Shown piece by piece: positions 17,139 through 25,843 of a DNA stretch of 57,298 nt (positions are counted from its first letter, which is position 1; every line of letters begins with the position of its first letter). The DNA is taken from positions 1-57,298 of the forward strand of contig JAEYRZ010000010.1 in NCBI GenBank assembly GCA_023435265.1, written 5' to 3'. Source of the stretch: Pseudomonadota bacterium. Lineage in GTDB: Bacteria > Desulfobacterota > Desulfobacteria > Desulfobacterales > Desulfosarcinaceae. Made by a program: the position numbers and the translations under genes. The notes beneath the pieces are model-generated. The model was not told the origin of the DNA, made no database searches, and saw only the letters and a program-made list of their open reading frames with translations.

Positions 17139-17244
17139 CATCACAGCCTTGCGGCCCGACATTGGCCGCACAGCTGCATCGTGTATTGTTTACAGCGATC
17201 CGAATGGATTCCGACTCTGAAGCGCATTTACAAGTAGGACTGAA

Positions 17245-18054
17245 ATGGATTTAGCCACCATTATCGGATTCGTCAGCGGCACCATCCTGATCATCGTGGC
17301 CATCGTCATGGGTGGCAGCTTCATCATATTCGTGAATGCCCCTTCCCTGTTGATCGTCGTCGGCGGAACCATTGCCACCGTATTGATCAAATTCAAAATG
17401 GCCGATGTCCTGGGCAGTATCAAGGTGGCCATGAAAGCATTTCTTGTGAAAATGGACGATCCCGATCAAATCATCGAGGAGATGGTCGGCTTCACCCGCA
17501 TCGCCAAAAAAGAAGGACTGATCGCACTCGAAAAGGAGCAGCCTTCCAATCCGTTTGCGGCCAAGGCCCTGCGCTATCTGTCGGACGGGTATGATGAGGC
17601 GATGATCGAGGAAATGCTTAAGAAGGATGTCCGGCTCACGGTGCAACGGCATGCCACCGGCCAGAACGTCTTTAAGGCCCTCGGCGATTCTGCTCCGGCC
17701 TGGGGCATGATCGGCACTCTGATCGGTCTTGTGCAAATGCTCTCCTCCATGGACGATCCGGCATCCATCGGGCCGGCCATGGCGGTGGCCCTTCTGACCA
17801 CGCTTTACGGCGCCGTGCTGGCCAACTTCGTATTCCTCCCGCTTGCCGACAAGTTGAGCCTGCGCAGCGAACAGGAATCGCTCAACAAGAGCATTATCGT
17901 GGAGGCCGCCGTGGCGATCAACCGCGGCGTATCGCCCATGGTTCTCGAGGAATCGCTGCGCATTTTTCTGGCGCCGCGCGAACGCATGCGCAAAGAAGAT
18001 CAAGCGGCATCTGAAACCAAGGAACCCGCCAAAGCGCAGGGAGCCCTCAACTAG
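17245..18054 (+). CDS. motA: Flagellar stator protein MotA/PomA (stator 1)
   Basis: The 269-aa inner-membrane A subunit of the stator channel that turns ion flow into torque at FliG. Four membrane segments are visible: two at the N-terminus (residues about 5-50, LATIIGFVSGTILIIVAIVMGG onward) and two after the cytoplasmic loop, the third including PAWGMIGTLIGLVQML and the fourth VALLTTLYGAVLANFVFLPLADKL. The short N-terminal spacing is PomA-like. The loop carries charged residues for FliG contact. AGGA lies 6 nt before the ATG. The stop (TAG) is immediately followed by the motB1 ATG, so the two are coupled. Confidence 0.95.
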   Translation: MDLATIIGFVSGTILIIVAIVMGGSFIIFVNAPSLLIVVGGTIATVLIKFKMADVLGSIKVAMKAFLVKMDDPDQIIEEMVGFTRIAKKEGLIALEKEQPSNPFAAKALRYLSDGYDEAMIEEMLKKDVRLTVQRHATGQNVFKALGDSAPAWGMIGTLIGLVQMLSSMDDPASIGPAMAVALLTTLYGAVLANFVFLPLADKLSLRSEQESLNKSIIVEAAVAINRGVSPMVLEESLRIFLAPRERMRKEDQAASETKEPAKAQGALN

Positions 18055-18783
18055 ATGGAGCTGGTCGATCAAATACGCAAGGCGGAATCGGGGGCGCCCA
18101 GGTGGGTCGTCACCTTCGGCGACTTGATGAGTCTGCTGCTGTGCTTTTTCGTTTTACTGCTTTCGTTCTCGGAAATCGACCGTCAGAAGTACAAACAGGT
18201 CGCCGGCTCTATGGAGCGGGCCTTCGGCATCCAGCGCAAGATCAAGGTGATGGACACGCCCAAGGGCATGAAGGTGATCGCCAAGGATTTCGATCAGGAG
18301 ACGATCGCCACGCGCATCAAGGAGGAGGTCGGCGAACAGGTCGACAATTTGATCGAAAATCATATGCCCTACTTGAAGGATCAGATCGCCATCGAAGACG
18401 GTGAGACGCAGGTCGTCATCCGGCTGATGGGAGAAAGTACGTTCGATTCCGGAAAAGCGGACATTAGGACGGAACTGAAACCGCTGCTGCAGAAAATCGC
18501 CGAACTGCTGGAACGATCGTCCGGCGATATCGTCATTGCAGGGCACACGGACAATGTTCCCGTGTACAGCGGCCCTTTTGGATCAAACCTGAGGCTTTCC
18601 ATAGGCCGCGCCGTCGCAGTGGCTGAATTCCTGCTCGACCACAGCCGGATCGATCCCCGCCGCGTCTCCACAATGGGTTTCGGAGAATACCGGCCGATGA
18701 CTGAAAACCGCACCGCCGGCGGACGCCAGAAAAACCGCCGGGTCGAAATCATCCTGGGAAAATTACCGGAACGGGCTGATTGA
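18055..18783 (+). CDS. motB: Flagellar stator protein MotB/PomB (stator 1)
   Basis: The 242-aa B subunit: one N-terminal membrane helix, a plug/linker, and a C-terminal OmpA-like peptidoglycan-binding domain. The helix reads WVVTFGDLMSLLLCFFVLLLSF, with the ion-binding Asp23 in the usual place. The OmpA part has AGHTDNVPVYSGPF, GRAVAVAEFLL and the terminal NRRVEIIL block. It begins directly after the motA1 stop. It converges on flgL 17 nt downstream; a TGACGGG/CCCGTCA hairpin at 18781-18802 spans the junction but has no U-tract. Confidence 0.95.
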   Translation: MELVDQIRKAESGAPRWVVTFGDLMSLLLCFFVLLLSFSEIDRQKYKQVAGSMERAFGIQRKIKVMDTPKGMKVIAKDFDQETIATRIKEEVGEQVDNLIENHMPYLKDQIAIEDGETQVVIRLMGESTFDSGKADIRTELKPLLQKIAELLERSSGDIVIAGHTDNVPVYSGPFGSNLRLSIGRAVAVAEFLLDHSRIDPRRVSTMGFGEYRPMTENRTAGGRQKNRRVEIILGKLPERAD

Positions 18784-18799
18784 CGGGGTCACCCGCCCG

Positions 18800-19660
18800 T
18801 CAGCCCAGGTAATCGAGCAGACTCTTATTGATGATCAGCGCGGAAGCGGCCAGAGTGCTTTCATATGCAGTCTGCTGGACCTTGAGATCGATGATCGATT
18901 CGGCCATGTCCGCGTCTTCGGTCTGCGACATGAGGTTTTGGAAATTGAGGGTCAGGTTTGCATAGTGCGTTTCGGTGGCCTCGAGACGCTTATACAGGCC
19001 GGCATTTTCAACCCGCACGGTTTCTATCTGGTCCATGGCATCGCTCAAGGGCTGAATTTGATCTTCGATTGCCTGGACGTCGTCGTTCTCCAGGGCGGTC
19101 TGTAGACTTTCGAGCACTGCAAAGACATTGCCGGCCCCCTGAAAGATCCGGCTGCCATCCGCCTCGAGACCGACGCGGATGTTGTCTCCGATAATGTATT
19201 CCTTGGAGCCGTTGTCGCCCGCATACACGCCCGTGTCGTCGAAAGGCCGGGTATCGGTGAGATCCCCCGCGAAGACATAATTGCCGTTGATCTGCGTGTT
19301 GGCCATCTGGAGGATCTGCTCGCGGATGGTAGCCACCTGCTGGGCCAGGGAATCACGCATGTCGGGGCTGGGGTCGAACGCGATATCCTTTGCCTGGCTG
19401 AGAAAAGTGGTCACGGTGTCGAGGATGTTTTCGATGGTGTCGATATGCAGTTTGCCATCGCTGATGTTCTCGGTATACTGATTCATGGAGGAAATGCTTT
19501 TCCGGTAAGCGAGAACCCGCCCGATCCCGACAGGATCATCCGAAAGCCGGTTGATGCGCTTGCCGGTTGCGACCCGCTCTTCGCTCTTCACAAGCTGTTC
19601 GGAAAGTCGGAAAATGTTGGCCTTGATCTTATCGGCCATCAATTGATTGCTGACGCGCAT
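18800..19660 (-). CDS. flgL: Flagellar hook-associated protein 3 (junction protein)
   Basis: FlgL links FlgK to the filament. The 286-aa protein has the flagellin-like N-terminus RVSNQLMADKIKANIFRLSEQLVKSEERVATGKRINRLSDDP, cited here only for its key residues (RVSNQLM and GKRINRLSDDP), and a C-terminal helix with QQTAYESTLAASALIINKSLLDYL. The middle (residues 100-200) has the FAGD motif typical of FlgL. It is the last gene of the flgM-flgN-flgK-flgL group, which I place under the sigma28 promoter at 22049-22076. Confidence 0.94.
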   Translation of the reverse strand: MRVSNQLMADKIKANIFRLSEQLVKSEERVATGKRINRLSDDPVGIGRVLAYRKSISSMNQYTENISDGKLHIDTIENILDTVTTFLSQAKDIAFDPSPDMRDSLAQQVATIREQILQMANTQINGNYVFAGDLTDTRPFDDTGVYAGDNGSKEYIIGDNIRVGLEADGSRIFQGAGNVFAVLESLQTALENDDVQAIEDQIQPLSDAMDQIETVRVENAGLYKRLEATETHYANLTLNFQNLMSQTEDADMAESIIDLKVQQTAYESTLAASALIINKSLLDYLG

Positions 19661-19679
19661 ATTCCCCCCTTGGCGTTTT

Positions 19680-21068
19680 CTAAGGCTTCATCGACAGCAG
19701 GGTTTGCAGCATTTCATCCGTCGTGGTGATCAGCTTTGCAGCGGCGCTGTAGGCATGCTGGAATTTGATCAAATTGATCATCTCTTCATCCAGGGAGACG
19801 CCGGAAACCTCCTGTCGGCGTTGTTCGAGCAGGCCGATCATCGAGCTCTGATGGCCGTAGCTGATGTCGGCCGCCTGAACGTCGCTGCCGACTTTGCTGA
19901 TCAGCGAATTATAATAACTATCGAATGTGGAAGTACCTCCAGCCATGGTCAAACCGCTCTGCAAACTTGCGATGGCAATAGCCGCGCTGTTGTCTCCAGG
20001 AAGCGCGGCGACATCGGTTGCGGCTGCAACCAGATTGGCGTTGCCCACCAGGGCGCCGTTGACGGCCATATCCGAGGCATCGGACCCGGTGAAGAAGAGA
20101 TTTTGTGAACCATCGAGACCATACCCGGCGCCGTGGAGCGAATTGACTTCACTGATGATCCCTGCGGCGAGTTGGTCCAGTTGACTGATGTACTCATTGA
20201 TGATCGAATCGCGGCTCTCGATCCATCCCTTGAGTTCGCCACTGTCGATGCGATCGGTGATATTGGTCAGTCCGCCGCTGCTGTCCTGCCAGAACACATC
20301 CTGAACACCGCCGTTGTCGGCCGTGGAAAGTGTCCAGGCGTTGCCTTTTTCCACCAGCGAGCGGCCGCCGCCGACCATCACCGTCAGGGCACCGGCCTCA
20401 TCCTCGAAACTTTCGATATCGATCAGTTTGGAAAGCTGATTGGTCAAGGCGTCGCGCTGGTCGCGGTAGTCATTGGCATTATGCCCGGTGACTTCCACTT
20501 CGATGATTTTGACATTCAGATCGGCGATCTGGGAAGCAATTTGATTGGCCTCGGCCACCACCCCGTCCACTCGGTTGTCGATATCCTGCTGAAGATTGAC
20601 CAAACCGGAACGCAGGCCGGTAAACGCGCTGCTCAGGTATGCGCCGGCATTGACCACGCCCACGCGTTCGGCATAACCCGACGGATTGTTGGACAGGTCC
20701 TGCCAGGCTTCCCAATAATCGGCCATGGCGGCGCTGAGACCGTACCCGGAAGTCTCATCGAATAACACTTCGACGTTTTCAAGGGCGTTCTTCCGCGCTT
20801 CCCAGCGCCCCAGGCTCTCGTTTTCGGTATTGAGCTGGGCATTGACGAACTGGTCGTAAAAGCGCTGGATGCGCTGCTCCGCCTTCACACCCGTGCTCAT
20901 GGTGATGCCGTTCATCCGCACCGGGCTGTTCTGGACCAGGTTCAGGCGCTGGCGCGAATAACCGGCCGTATTGACGTTGGCGATGTTGTTGCCCGTAATG
21001 TCGATGGCTTTTTGCTGTGCCATCAACGCATTGCGCCCGATCGTCAATAAGCCGTATACATTGGGCAT
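19680..21068 (-). CDS. flgK: Flagellar hook-associated protein 1
   Basis: FlgK sits between hook and FlgL. The 462-aa product starts with the rod/hook family motif in which ALMAQQKAIDITGNNIANVN is followed by TAGYSRQR. It ends with LDEEMINLIKFQHAYSAAAKLI, the usual C-terminal hook-basal-body signature. Length is at the short end for FlgK. flgL begins 19 nt after its stop, and flgN lies 34 nt upstream. Confidence 0.95.
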   Translation of the reverse strand: MPNVYGLLTIGRNALMAQQKAIDITGNNIANVNTAGYSRQRLNLVQNSPVRMNGITMSTGVKAEQRIQRFYDQFVNAQLNTENESLGRWEARKNALENVEVLFDETSGYGLSAAMADYWEAWQDLSNNPSGYAERVGVVNAGAYLSSAFTGLRSGLVNLQQDIDNRVDGVVAEANQIASQIADLNVKIIEVEVTGHNANDYRDQRDALTNQLSKLIDIESFEDEAGALTVMVGGGRSLVEKGNAWTLSTADNGGVQDVFWQDSSGGLTNITDRIDSGELKGWIESRDSIINEYISQLDQLAAGIISEVNSLHGAGYGLDGSQNLFFTGSDASDMAVNGALVGNANLVAAATDVAALPGDNSAAIAIASLQSGLTMAGGTSTFDSYYNSLISKVGSDVQAADISYGHQSSMIGLLEQRRQEVSGVSLDEEMINLIKFQHAYSAAAKLITTTDEMLQTLLSMKP

Positions 21069-21102
21069 AATCCTCTACCCCTCTGTCACGATGGCGGATT
21101 GC

Positions 21103-21600
21103 TCAAATGGTGCTCGAAACCAGCCGTCCTCCCGGCGGTCCTGAACCTATTCTGCCGGAGGCCGCATAGACCATCGTCGGTGCGGACCAGCGCGTCAGGA
21201 AGGTAAGTGCATTTTGAACCATTGCGAGGCAGTGCTGAACCAGGAGGCGGCTCTGTCCATTCAGCCGCTGCACGCGATGTATCGCCGCCCTCAACCGGTC
21301 CCCGGCGCGATGCAGTTCATCGCGGCAGGGCTGCGGCAAGCGCTCGGCCATTTGCGTCAGGTTCGAGGTTCCGGGCAGTTGATACTCCCGGATGATTTGC
21401 TGCCTGAGCCGCTCCTGCTCACTTCCGAACGCGGCCAGGCGCGACAGCAGGCGCTCCTTCTCGGCGGTCGAATTGGCCAGCGCCTCCATATCGCGCGCCA
21501 GAATGGCTTGCGGTTCGTGTCCGAGAAGCACTCCCAGCGCTTCGTAAAGACGCTCGAGTTCCCCCATGACCTGAATCAGATCTTCAACCAATGGGTGCAT
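21103..21600 (-). CDS. flgN: Flagellar chaperone FlgN
   Basis: A 165-aa, largely helical protein. FlgN binds the C-termini of FlgK and FlgL in the cytoplasm and hands them to FlhA. Family features are the N-terminal amphipathic helix with LVEDLIQVMGELERLYEAL, the acidic/hydrophobic EALANSTAEKERLLSRLAAF region, and a Leu/Gln-rich second half. The Gly-rich, Ser/Thr-rich last 20 residues look disordered. Its place between flgM and flgK is classical. Identity rests on position as much as on sequence, because FlgN is poorly conserved. Confidence 0.82.
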   Translation of the reverse strand: MHPLVEDLIQVMGELERLYEALGVLLGHEPQAILARDMEALANSTAEKERLLSRLAAFGSEQERLRQQIIREYQLPGTSNLTQMAERLPQPCRDELHRAGDRLRAAIHRVQRLNGQSRLLVQHCLAMVQNALTFLTRWSAPTMVYAASGRIGSGPPGGRLVSSTI

Positions 21601-21624
21601 GTCGGTCCGATCACCTGTACATCG

Positions 21625-21945
21625 TTAAACGTGCATATCGATTTTCTTGAGGATGACATCGTTTTCGAATGACTCCCGCAACATGGCGCCGGCTACGCGC
21701 GGAGCATCCACCCGATACGTCCCGTTATTGACTGCGGCTTTGACGTCGCGAACCTCTTTCGCCCTCACGGCCGGCATCTCTCTGAGCATCTGATTGGCTT
21801 CCACGGCCCTGAGCGAGAGATCGACCTTGTCGGCTTGCGGAAGGGTCTGTCTGGCGGCCTGGCTTTCAGTCTCCGTCTGCTGTTGGCGCGCCTGTTTAAG
21901 ATAGGCCTCCAACTGGATCATTGTGGTTTTGTTCGAAACTTTCAT
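21625..21945 (-). CDS. flgM: Anti-sigma28 factor FlgM
   Basis: FlgM (106 aa) holds FliA inactive until it is exported through the finished hook. Seen: a polar Gln-rich N-terminal half, expected to be disordered; the family core KVDLSLRA; and the sigma-binding C-terminal helices (VRDVKAAVNNGTYRVDA, then VAGAMLRESF). The ATG at 21945 has a strong AAGGAGG site; an upstream ATG adds 10 residues that contain the ribosome site. It heads flgM-flgN-flgK-flgL and is preceded by a sigma28 promoter, so FliA drives its own inhibitor. Confidence 0.92.
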   Translation of the reverse strand: MKVSNKTTMIQLEAYLKQARQQQTETESQAARQTLPQADKVDLSLRAVEANQMLREMPAVRAKEVRDVKAAVNNGTYRVDAPRVAGAMLRESFENDVILKKIDMHV

Positions 21946-22048
21946 ACATTCCTCCTTGGTGGGCCGCACCCCCATGCGGCGCTCATCCCCCGCTTTACCG
22001 AGGGGTTGGGCTGAACATAACGACCGCGGATTATTCCGCGTGTTTTAA

Positions 22049-22076
22049 ATATCGCCCACCATGGAGCGTAACTTTA
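22049..22076 (-). promoter_or_regulatory. Sigma28 (FliA) promoter of flgM-flgN-flgK-flgL
   Basis: Minus strand: TAAAGTTA (22076-22069) matches the -35 at 7 of 8 and GGCGATAT (22056-22049) the -10 at 6 of 8, with 16 nt between TAAA and the octamer. The roughly 100-nt leader holds a CGCGGA-TTAT-TCCGCG hairpin (22025-22040) and a GCCGC/GCGGC pairing near 21970. Confidence 0.7.
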
Positions 22077-22084
22077 ATCCGCGT

Positions 22085-22399
22085 TCATTCTTTTTCATTC
22101 AACAGCCCGGCCATCTGGTTGTACAGAACAGGCGCCAACCCGATTCCCCCGCGATTCGAAATTTCCCTGGCCATCTCGCCGTCCAGCATTTCGCTGTACA
22201 CTTGTTCGGCCTGTCCGCCGCTGAAAAGCCCGTCTTTGGGTACGTTCTTGCGCATTTCTTTCAGCAGGTGATGGATAAACAGCGATTCGAATTCGCGGCA
22301 CGAACGTTCGAGATTCTTCTCCGCTTCAGGCGCCTTGGCGCTACGCGGGTAAGGTGCGGCAACTTTTCCGGAAAAGGCCGGCATGACCGGGTCGGACAT
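22085..22399 (-). CDS. flgJ: Rod-assembly protein FlgJ, rod-binding domain only
   Basis: A 104-aa protein equal to the N-terminal rod-binding half of enterobacterial FlgJ, with RSCREFESLFIHHLLKEMRK-type sequence, then GLFSGGQAEQVYSEMLDGEMA and RGGIGLAPVLYNQM. The muramidase half is absent, as in many non-enteric bacteria, so a separate lytic enzyme must open the peptidoglycan. It overlaps the flgI stop region by one base (start at 22399) and is the last gene of the flgF-flgG-flgA-flgH-flgI-flgJ run. Confidence 0.9.
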   Translation of the reverse strand: MSDPVMPAFSGKVAAPYPRSAKAPEAEKNLERSCREFESLFIHHLLKEMRKNVPKDGLFSGGQAEQVYSEMLDGEMAREISNRGGIGLAPVLYNQMAGLLNEKE

Positions 22400-23505
22400 C
22401 AGATCACCTCCAATTCGGACTGCAGGGCTCCGGCCGCTTTTATCGCCTGGAAAATCGCAATCAGGTCGCGCGGCGATACACCCAGTGCGTTGAGGGCGCG
22501 TACCACTTCCCCGATACTGGCTCCGGCCGGCATAACCACCAGTTGGTTTGCACCTTCCCTGACCGTGATGTCGGTGTCGGGAACCGCCACCGTCTCTCCC
22601 GTGGAAAAGGGCGGCGGCTGGGATACAGCCGCCGATTCCTTGATGACGATACTCAGATTGCCGTGGGCGATCGCGATGGTCGAAAGGCGTACGTTCTCCC
22701 CCATCACCACCGTGCCCGTACGTTCGTTGATCACCACGCGGGCCACGGCATCGGGCTGGACTTCAAGGCCTTCGATCATCGCCACCAACTCCACCAGGTT
22801 GCCCGTATAAGCTTCCGGCACCCTGACCTGAACGGTGCCGGAATCGGGCGCCGTGGCGATCTGTCCGTAAAAGTGGGCGTTGATCGCGTCGCTCACCCGC
22901 GAGGCTGTAGTGAAATCCGCACGATGCAAACTGAGGTTCAGCGCGTTCCGCCGGTTGAAATCGAGTTCGATTTCGCGTTCGACCAAGGCGCCGTTGATCA
23001 CCCTGCCGACCGTGGGGAAATTTTTCTGAACGCTGCCGCCGGCGCCGCCGGCCGAAAAACCGCCGGTATTGACAGGGCCCTGGCCGACGGCGAAAACCTG
23101 GCCGTTGGGCGCTCTCAAGGGCGTCAGTAGAAGCGTGCCGCCCTGCAGGCTCCTGGCGTCGCCGATGGAACTGACCAGTGCGTCTATCCGGCTGCCCGCT
23201 TTCGAGAAAGCCGGCAGATCGGCCGTCACCATCACTGCCGCGACATTGGCCACGGCGATATCCTTGGCCTGAACGGTGATGCCCATTTTCTCGAGCATAC
23301 TCACCATGGACTGAATCGTAAAAAGCGACTTTTTACCGTCGCCTGTGCCGTCCAGACCCACTACCAGCCCGTAACCCACCAACTGGTTGCTGCGAACTCC
23401 TTTGATTTCGGCGAGATCCTTGATCCGCACTGCCCCCGCCGGGGAAGCCGAAGCAAGGAACAGCGTCAGGGCCAATGCGGCAAACCATCGATGCGTGAGC
23501 GCCAT
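22399..23505 (-). CDS. flgI: Flagellar P-ring protein
   Basis: FlgI (368 aa) forms the periplasmic P-ring bushing around the rod. The N-terminal signal peptide (FAALALTLFLASASPAGA) precedes the conserved RIKDLAEIKGVRSNQLVGYG and GTGDGKKSLFT blocks. The C-terminus has the ITVREGANQLVVMPAG block and SPRDLIAIFQAIKAAGALQSEL. I set the start at the ATG at 23505, with GAGAGG 5 nt upstream; an in-frame ATG at 23520 is also possible. The flgH stop is 23 nt upstream. Confidence 0.96.
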   Translation of the reverse strand: MALTHRWFAALALTLFLASASPAGAVRIKDLAEIKGVRSNQLVGYGLVVGLDGTGDGKKSLFTIQSMVSMLEKMGITVQAKDIAVANVAAVMVTADLPAFSKAGSRIDALVSSIGDARSLQGGTLLLTPLRAPNGQVFAVGQGPVNTGGFSAGGAGGSVQKNFPTVGRVINGALVEREIELDFNRRNALNLSLHRADFTTASRVSDAINAHFYGQIATAPDSGTVQVRVPEAYTGNLVELVAMIEGLEVQPDAVARVVINERTGTVVMGENVRLSTIAIAHGNLSIVIKESAAVSQPPPFSTGETVAVPDTDITVREGANQLVVMPAGASIGEVVRALNALGVSPRDLIAIFQAIKAAGALQSELEVI

Positions 23506-23527
23506 GAAACCTCTCGTCATTCCACCT

Positions 23528-24253
23528 TTAGAACGGCCACACCACATCCATGACGCGGGTGAACCATCCGGGTTTTTGCCGGTCGTTGAGGATGCCGGTG
23601 CCACTATAGGAAATACGGGCATCGGCGATGTACGTCGACTGCACCACGTTATCGGCCGAAATGTCCCGCGGGCGCACCAGGCCGGTCAGCGTAATGATCT
23701 GATTTTCATGATTGACGCGCACTTCCCGGTTGCCCTCGATCACCAGATTCCCGTTGGGGTGGATGTCGACAATGCGGGCCGTCATGAAGGCATTCAGATC
23801 GCCGCTGCGCACGGTCTTGCCGGAGCCGTCGAATTCACTGTCGATGCTGCCGCCGACCTTGCTGAAGGGATTGAAAAAGGGTTGGTCGGCCGGGAACCTT
23901 TTTTCGGCGTTGAAGAAATTGTCGATCCCCGCGCTGAGCGAACTGGTGCGTTCGGTCTTGGTCGATGCCTTGTTGGTGGCATTGGCCGTTTCCACGATTC
24001 GAATGGTCAGAATGTCGCCCACATTGCGTGCCTTGACATTGATGAACATACTGCCCAGGCCTCCGCTGTCGGTCCATAAAGACCCTTCCGCAGGACTGAC
24101 CGGCGGCGCCTGCTGGCGGACCGCGGCCGCGGGCGGCGGTGGTATCGGGGTCGGCGTCGGCGCCGGGCTCTGGGCGGCACATCCGAAAAACTGCATCGAT
24201 GCGCCGAGCAACAAAATCCCCTGAATCAGTTTTTTGACGCTTCTGCCGGGCAT
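23528..24253 (-). CDS. flgH: Flagellar L-ring lipoprotein
   Basis: FlgH (241 aa) forms the outer-membrane L-ring. A signal peptide ends in MQFFGC, a loose lipobox whose Cys would be lipidated. A Pro-rich stretch (about residues 30-50) follows, then the family blocks SLWTDSGGLGSMFINVKARN, VGDILTIRIVETANATNKAST and GNLVIEGNREVRVNHENQI, and LVRPRDISADNVVQSTYIAD near the C-terminus. It sits between flgA and flgI, as usual. An outer membrane is implied, in line with kdsB. Confidence 0.95.
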   Translation of the reverse strand: MPGRSVKKLIQGILLLGASMQFFGCAAQSPAPTPTPIPPPPAAAVRQQAPPVSPAEGSLWTDSGGLGSMFINVKARNVGDILTIRIVETANATNKASTKTERTSSLSAGIDNFFNAEKRFPADQPFFNPFSKVGGSIDSEFDGSGKTVRSGDLNAFMTARIVDIHPNGNLVIEGNREVRVNHENQIITLTGLVRPRDISADNVVQSTYIADARISYSGTGILNDRQKPGWFTRVMDVVWPF

Positions 24254-24265
24254 GGCCCCTCCCTT

Positions 24266-24997
24266 TTAAAACTGGACGCGCACCGTATGCGCATCCATCA
24301 CCTGGGCTGAAATCAACTTCCTGGAACTCATGTTCATCACCTGGATCCGTTCACCCGCCGCACCGTCCTGTTTGGCCATCCCCTGGGCCACGACCATGAG
24401 CGCCGAAGATTCAGCCAAAATCTTCACCACATCGCCTCTGCGCACGACCGGGGGCGATTCCACCTGTCCACCGCGCATCACGGCATTCACCGCGATGGCG
24501 CGCTTGGCCTTGTGGCCGATCACCTGAAGCGGGTCGCCAACCGCATCGGCCGGCGCGCGCGCCAGATTCATCTCGACCACGCGGATATCATCCGGCGCGA
24601 TCGGTTGGTTCCTGCCTATAGGTTTCGCCGCCACGACAACCGGACCGTGCACCTCGATCGCCACCGGCACACTCACTTTTTTTACGATTCGCCCGTCAAC
24701 GAGAATCCGTACCGCAAACAGCATACTCCCCAGCCAGTCGGTGTGTTTCGGCGCGGCTACCGCGAGCTGTAACGTCCCCTCCGGGACGGTGACCTTTTGC
24801 CTGAAGCGGATGGGCCGGATATGCATCTGCTTCGGCTCCCAGGGGGCCTTGGTCCTGATGAACTCCCGAACCGCCGCACATATTCGGTCCGTCGCCACCT
24901 CTTGCCGCCCGGCGCCCGAACCTCCATGCTGCGCTGCAGCGCAGGTTCCAGCCGCCAACATGGAAGAAAACAAAAGCATGAGCATCAATCGCCTCAT
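24266..24997 (-). CDS. flgA: Flagellar P-ring assembly chaperone FlgA
   Basis: FlgA (243 aa) is a periplasmic chaperone for P-ring assembly. It begins with a signal peptide (LMLMLLFSSMLAAGTCAAAQ). The C-terminal half is a SAF domain: VVVAAKPIGRNQPIAPDDIRV, RAIAVNAVMRGGQVESPPVVRRGD and the closing AGERIQVMNMSSRKLISAQVMD, quoted here for their short core motifs GRNQPI and VRRGD. It lies 12 nt before flgH and 12 nt after flgG, so it is in the flgF operon. Confidence 0.93.
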   Translation of the reverse strand: MRRLMLMLLFSSMLAAGTCAAAQHGGSGAGRQEVATDRICAAVREFIRTKAPWEPKQMHIRPIRFRQKVTVPEGTLQLAVAAPKHTDWLGSMLFAVRILVDGRIVKKVSVPVAIEVHGPVVVAAKPIGRNQPIAPDDIRVVEMNLARAPADAVGDPLQVIGHKAKRAIAVNAVMRGGQVESPPVVRRGDVVKILAESSALMVVAQGMAKQDGAAGERIQVMNMSSRKLISAQVMDAHTVRVQF

Positions 24998-25009
24998 CCG
25001 GGAGACCGC

Positions 25010-25798
25010 TTATCGCCGCAGGTTGTTGGCGGTCTGCAGCATCTCGTCGGCCGCCTGGATCGATTTGCTGTTGATTTCGTATGCCCGCTGGGCCGTGATC
25101 ATGTTGACCATTTCATCCACCACGCTGACGTTGGACATTTCCAGGTATCCCTGGGCGAGGGTGCCGAACCCGTCTTCGCCGGGTACCCCGGTGGTCGCCT
25201 CGCCCGATGCCGGGGTGGTCAAAAACAAGTTGCGGCCGATACTCTGCAGGCCTGCCGGATTGACAAAGCGCGCCAGTTCCAGCGTTCCCACTTCGGCAGG
25301 TTCGGACTGGCCGGGCTGCAGGATCGAGACCACTCCGTCCGTTCCGATCGATACCTGCAGCGTATCGATCGGGATGGTGATTTCGGGCTCCACCAGAAAC
25401 CCGTCCGGAGTGACGATGCGGCCATCGCCGTCGATTTTGAAGTTGCCTGCACGCGTGTAGGCAATTTCACCATTTGGCTGGATGACTTGAAAAAAACCAT
25501 GTCCTTCGATGGCCACGTCGAGTTCGTTCTGGGTGTGCTGGAAATCGCCTTGAATAAAAATCTTCTGGGTGGACACCGTACGCGTGCCCAGCCCGATCTG
25601 GATGCCGGTGGGTACCTGGGTATCGCCGGCGGCCGAAACCCCCGGGGGCCGCATGGTTTCGTACAAAAGGTCTTGAAAATCGGCCCGGCTGCGCTTGAAA
25701 CCCGCCGTATTCACATTGGCAAGGTTATTCGAAATCACATCAATATTAGCTGTTTGAGCTTGCATACCTGAAGCGGCAGTCCAAAGGCTGCGAATCAT
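25010..25798 (-). CDS. flgG: Distal rod protein
   Basis: FlgG (262 aa) builds the distal rod. The N-terminus has LWTAASGMQAQTANIDVISNN and then LANVNTAGFKRSRADFQDLLY, the FlgG form of the rod signature (key part NNLANVNTAGFKR). The centre has GHGFFQV and the C-terminus EMSNVSVVDEMVNMITAQRAYE with the final ADEMLQTANNLRR. Length matches E. coli FlgG (260). flgF is 45 nt upstream. Confidence 0.97.
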   Translation of the reverse strand: MIRSLWTAASGMQAQTANIDVISNNLANVNTAGFKRSRADFQDLLYETMRPPGVSAAGDTQVPTGIQIGLGTRTVSTQKIFIQGDFQHTQNELDVAIEGHGFFQVIQPNGEIAYTRAGNFKIDGDGRIVTPDGFLVEPEITIPIDTLQVSIGTDGVVSILQPGQSEPAEVGTLELARFVNPAGLQSIGRNLFLTTPASGEATTGVPGEDGFGTLAQGYLEMSNVSVVDEMVNMITAQRAYEINSKSIQAADEMLQTANNLRR

Positions 25799-25843
25799 TT
25801 TAAGCCCCTCCTCATGGTTTTTCGGGCAGTTGAGAAAAGCCGA

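Noticed and set aside
18781..18802. TGACGGG/CCCGTCA hairpin between motB1 and flgL as terminator
   Set aside because: Seven-base stem without a U-tract that overlaps the flgL stop; too weak to call.
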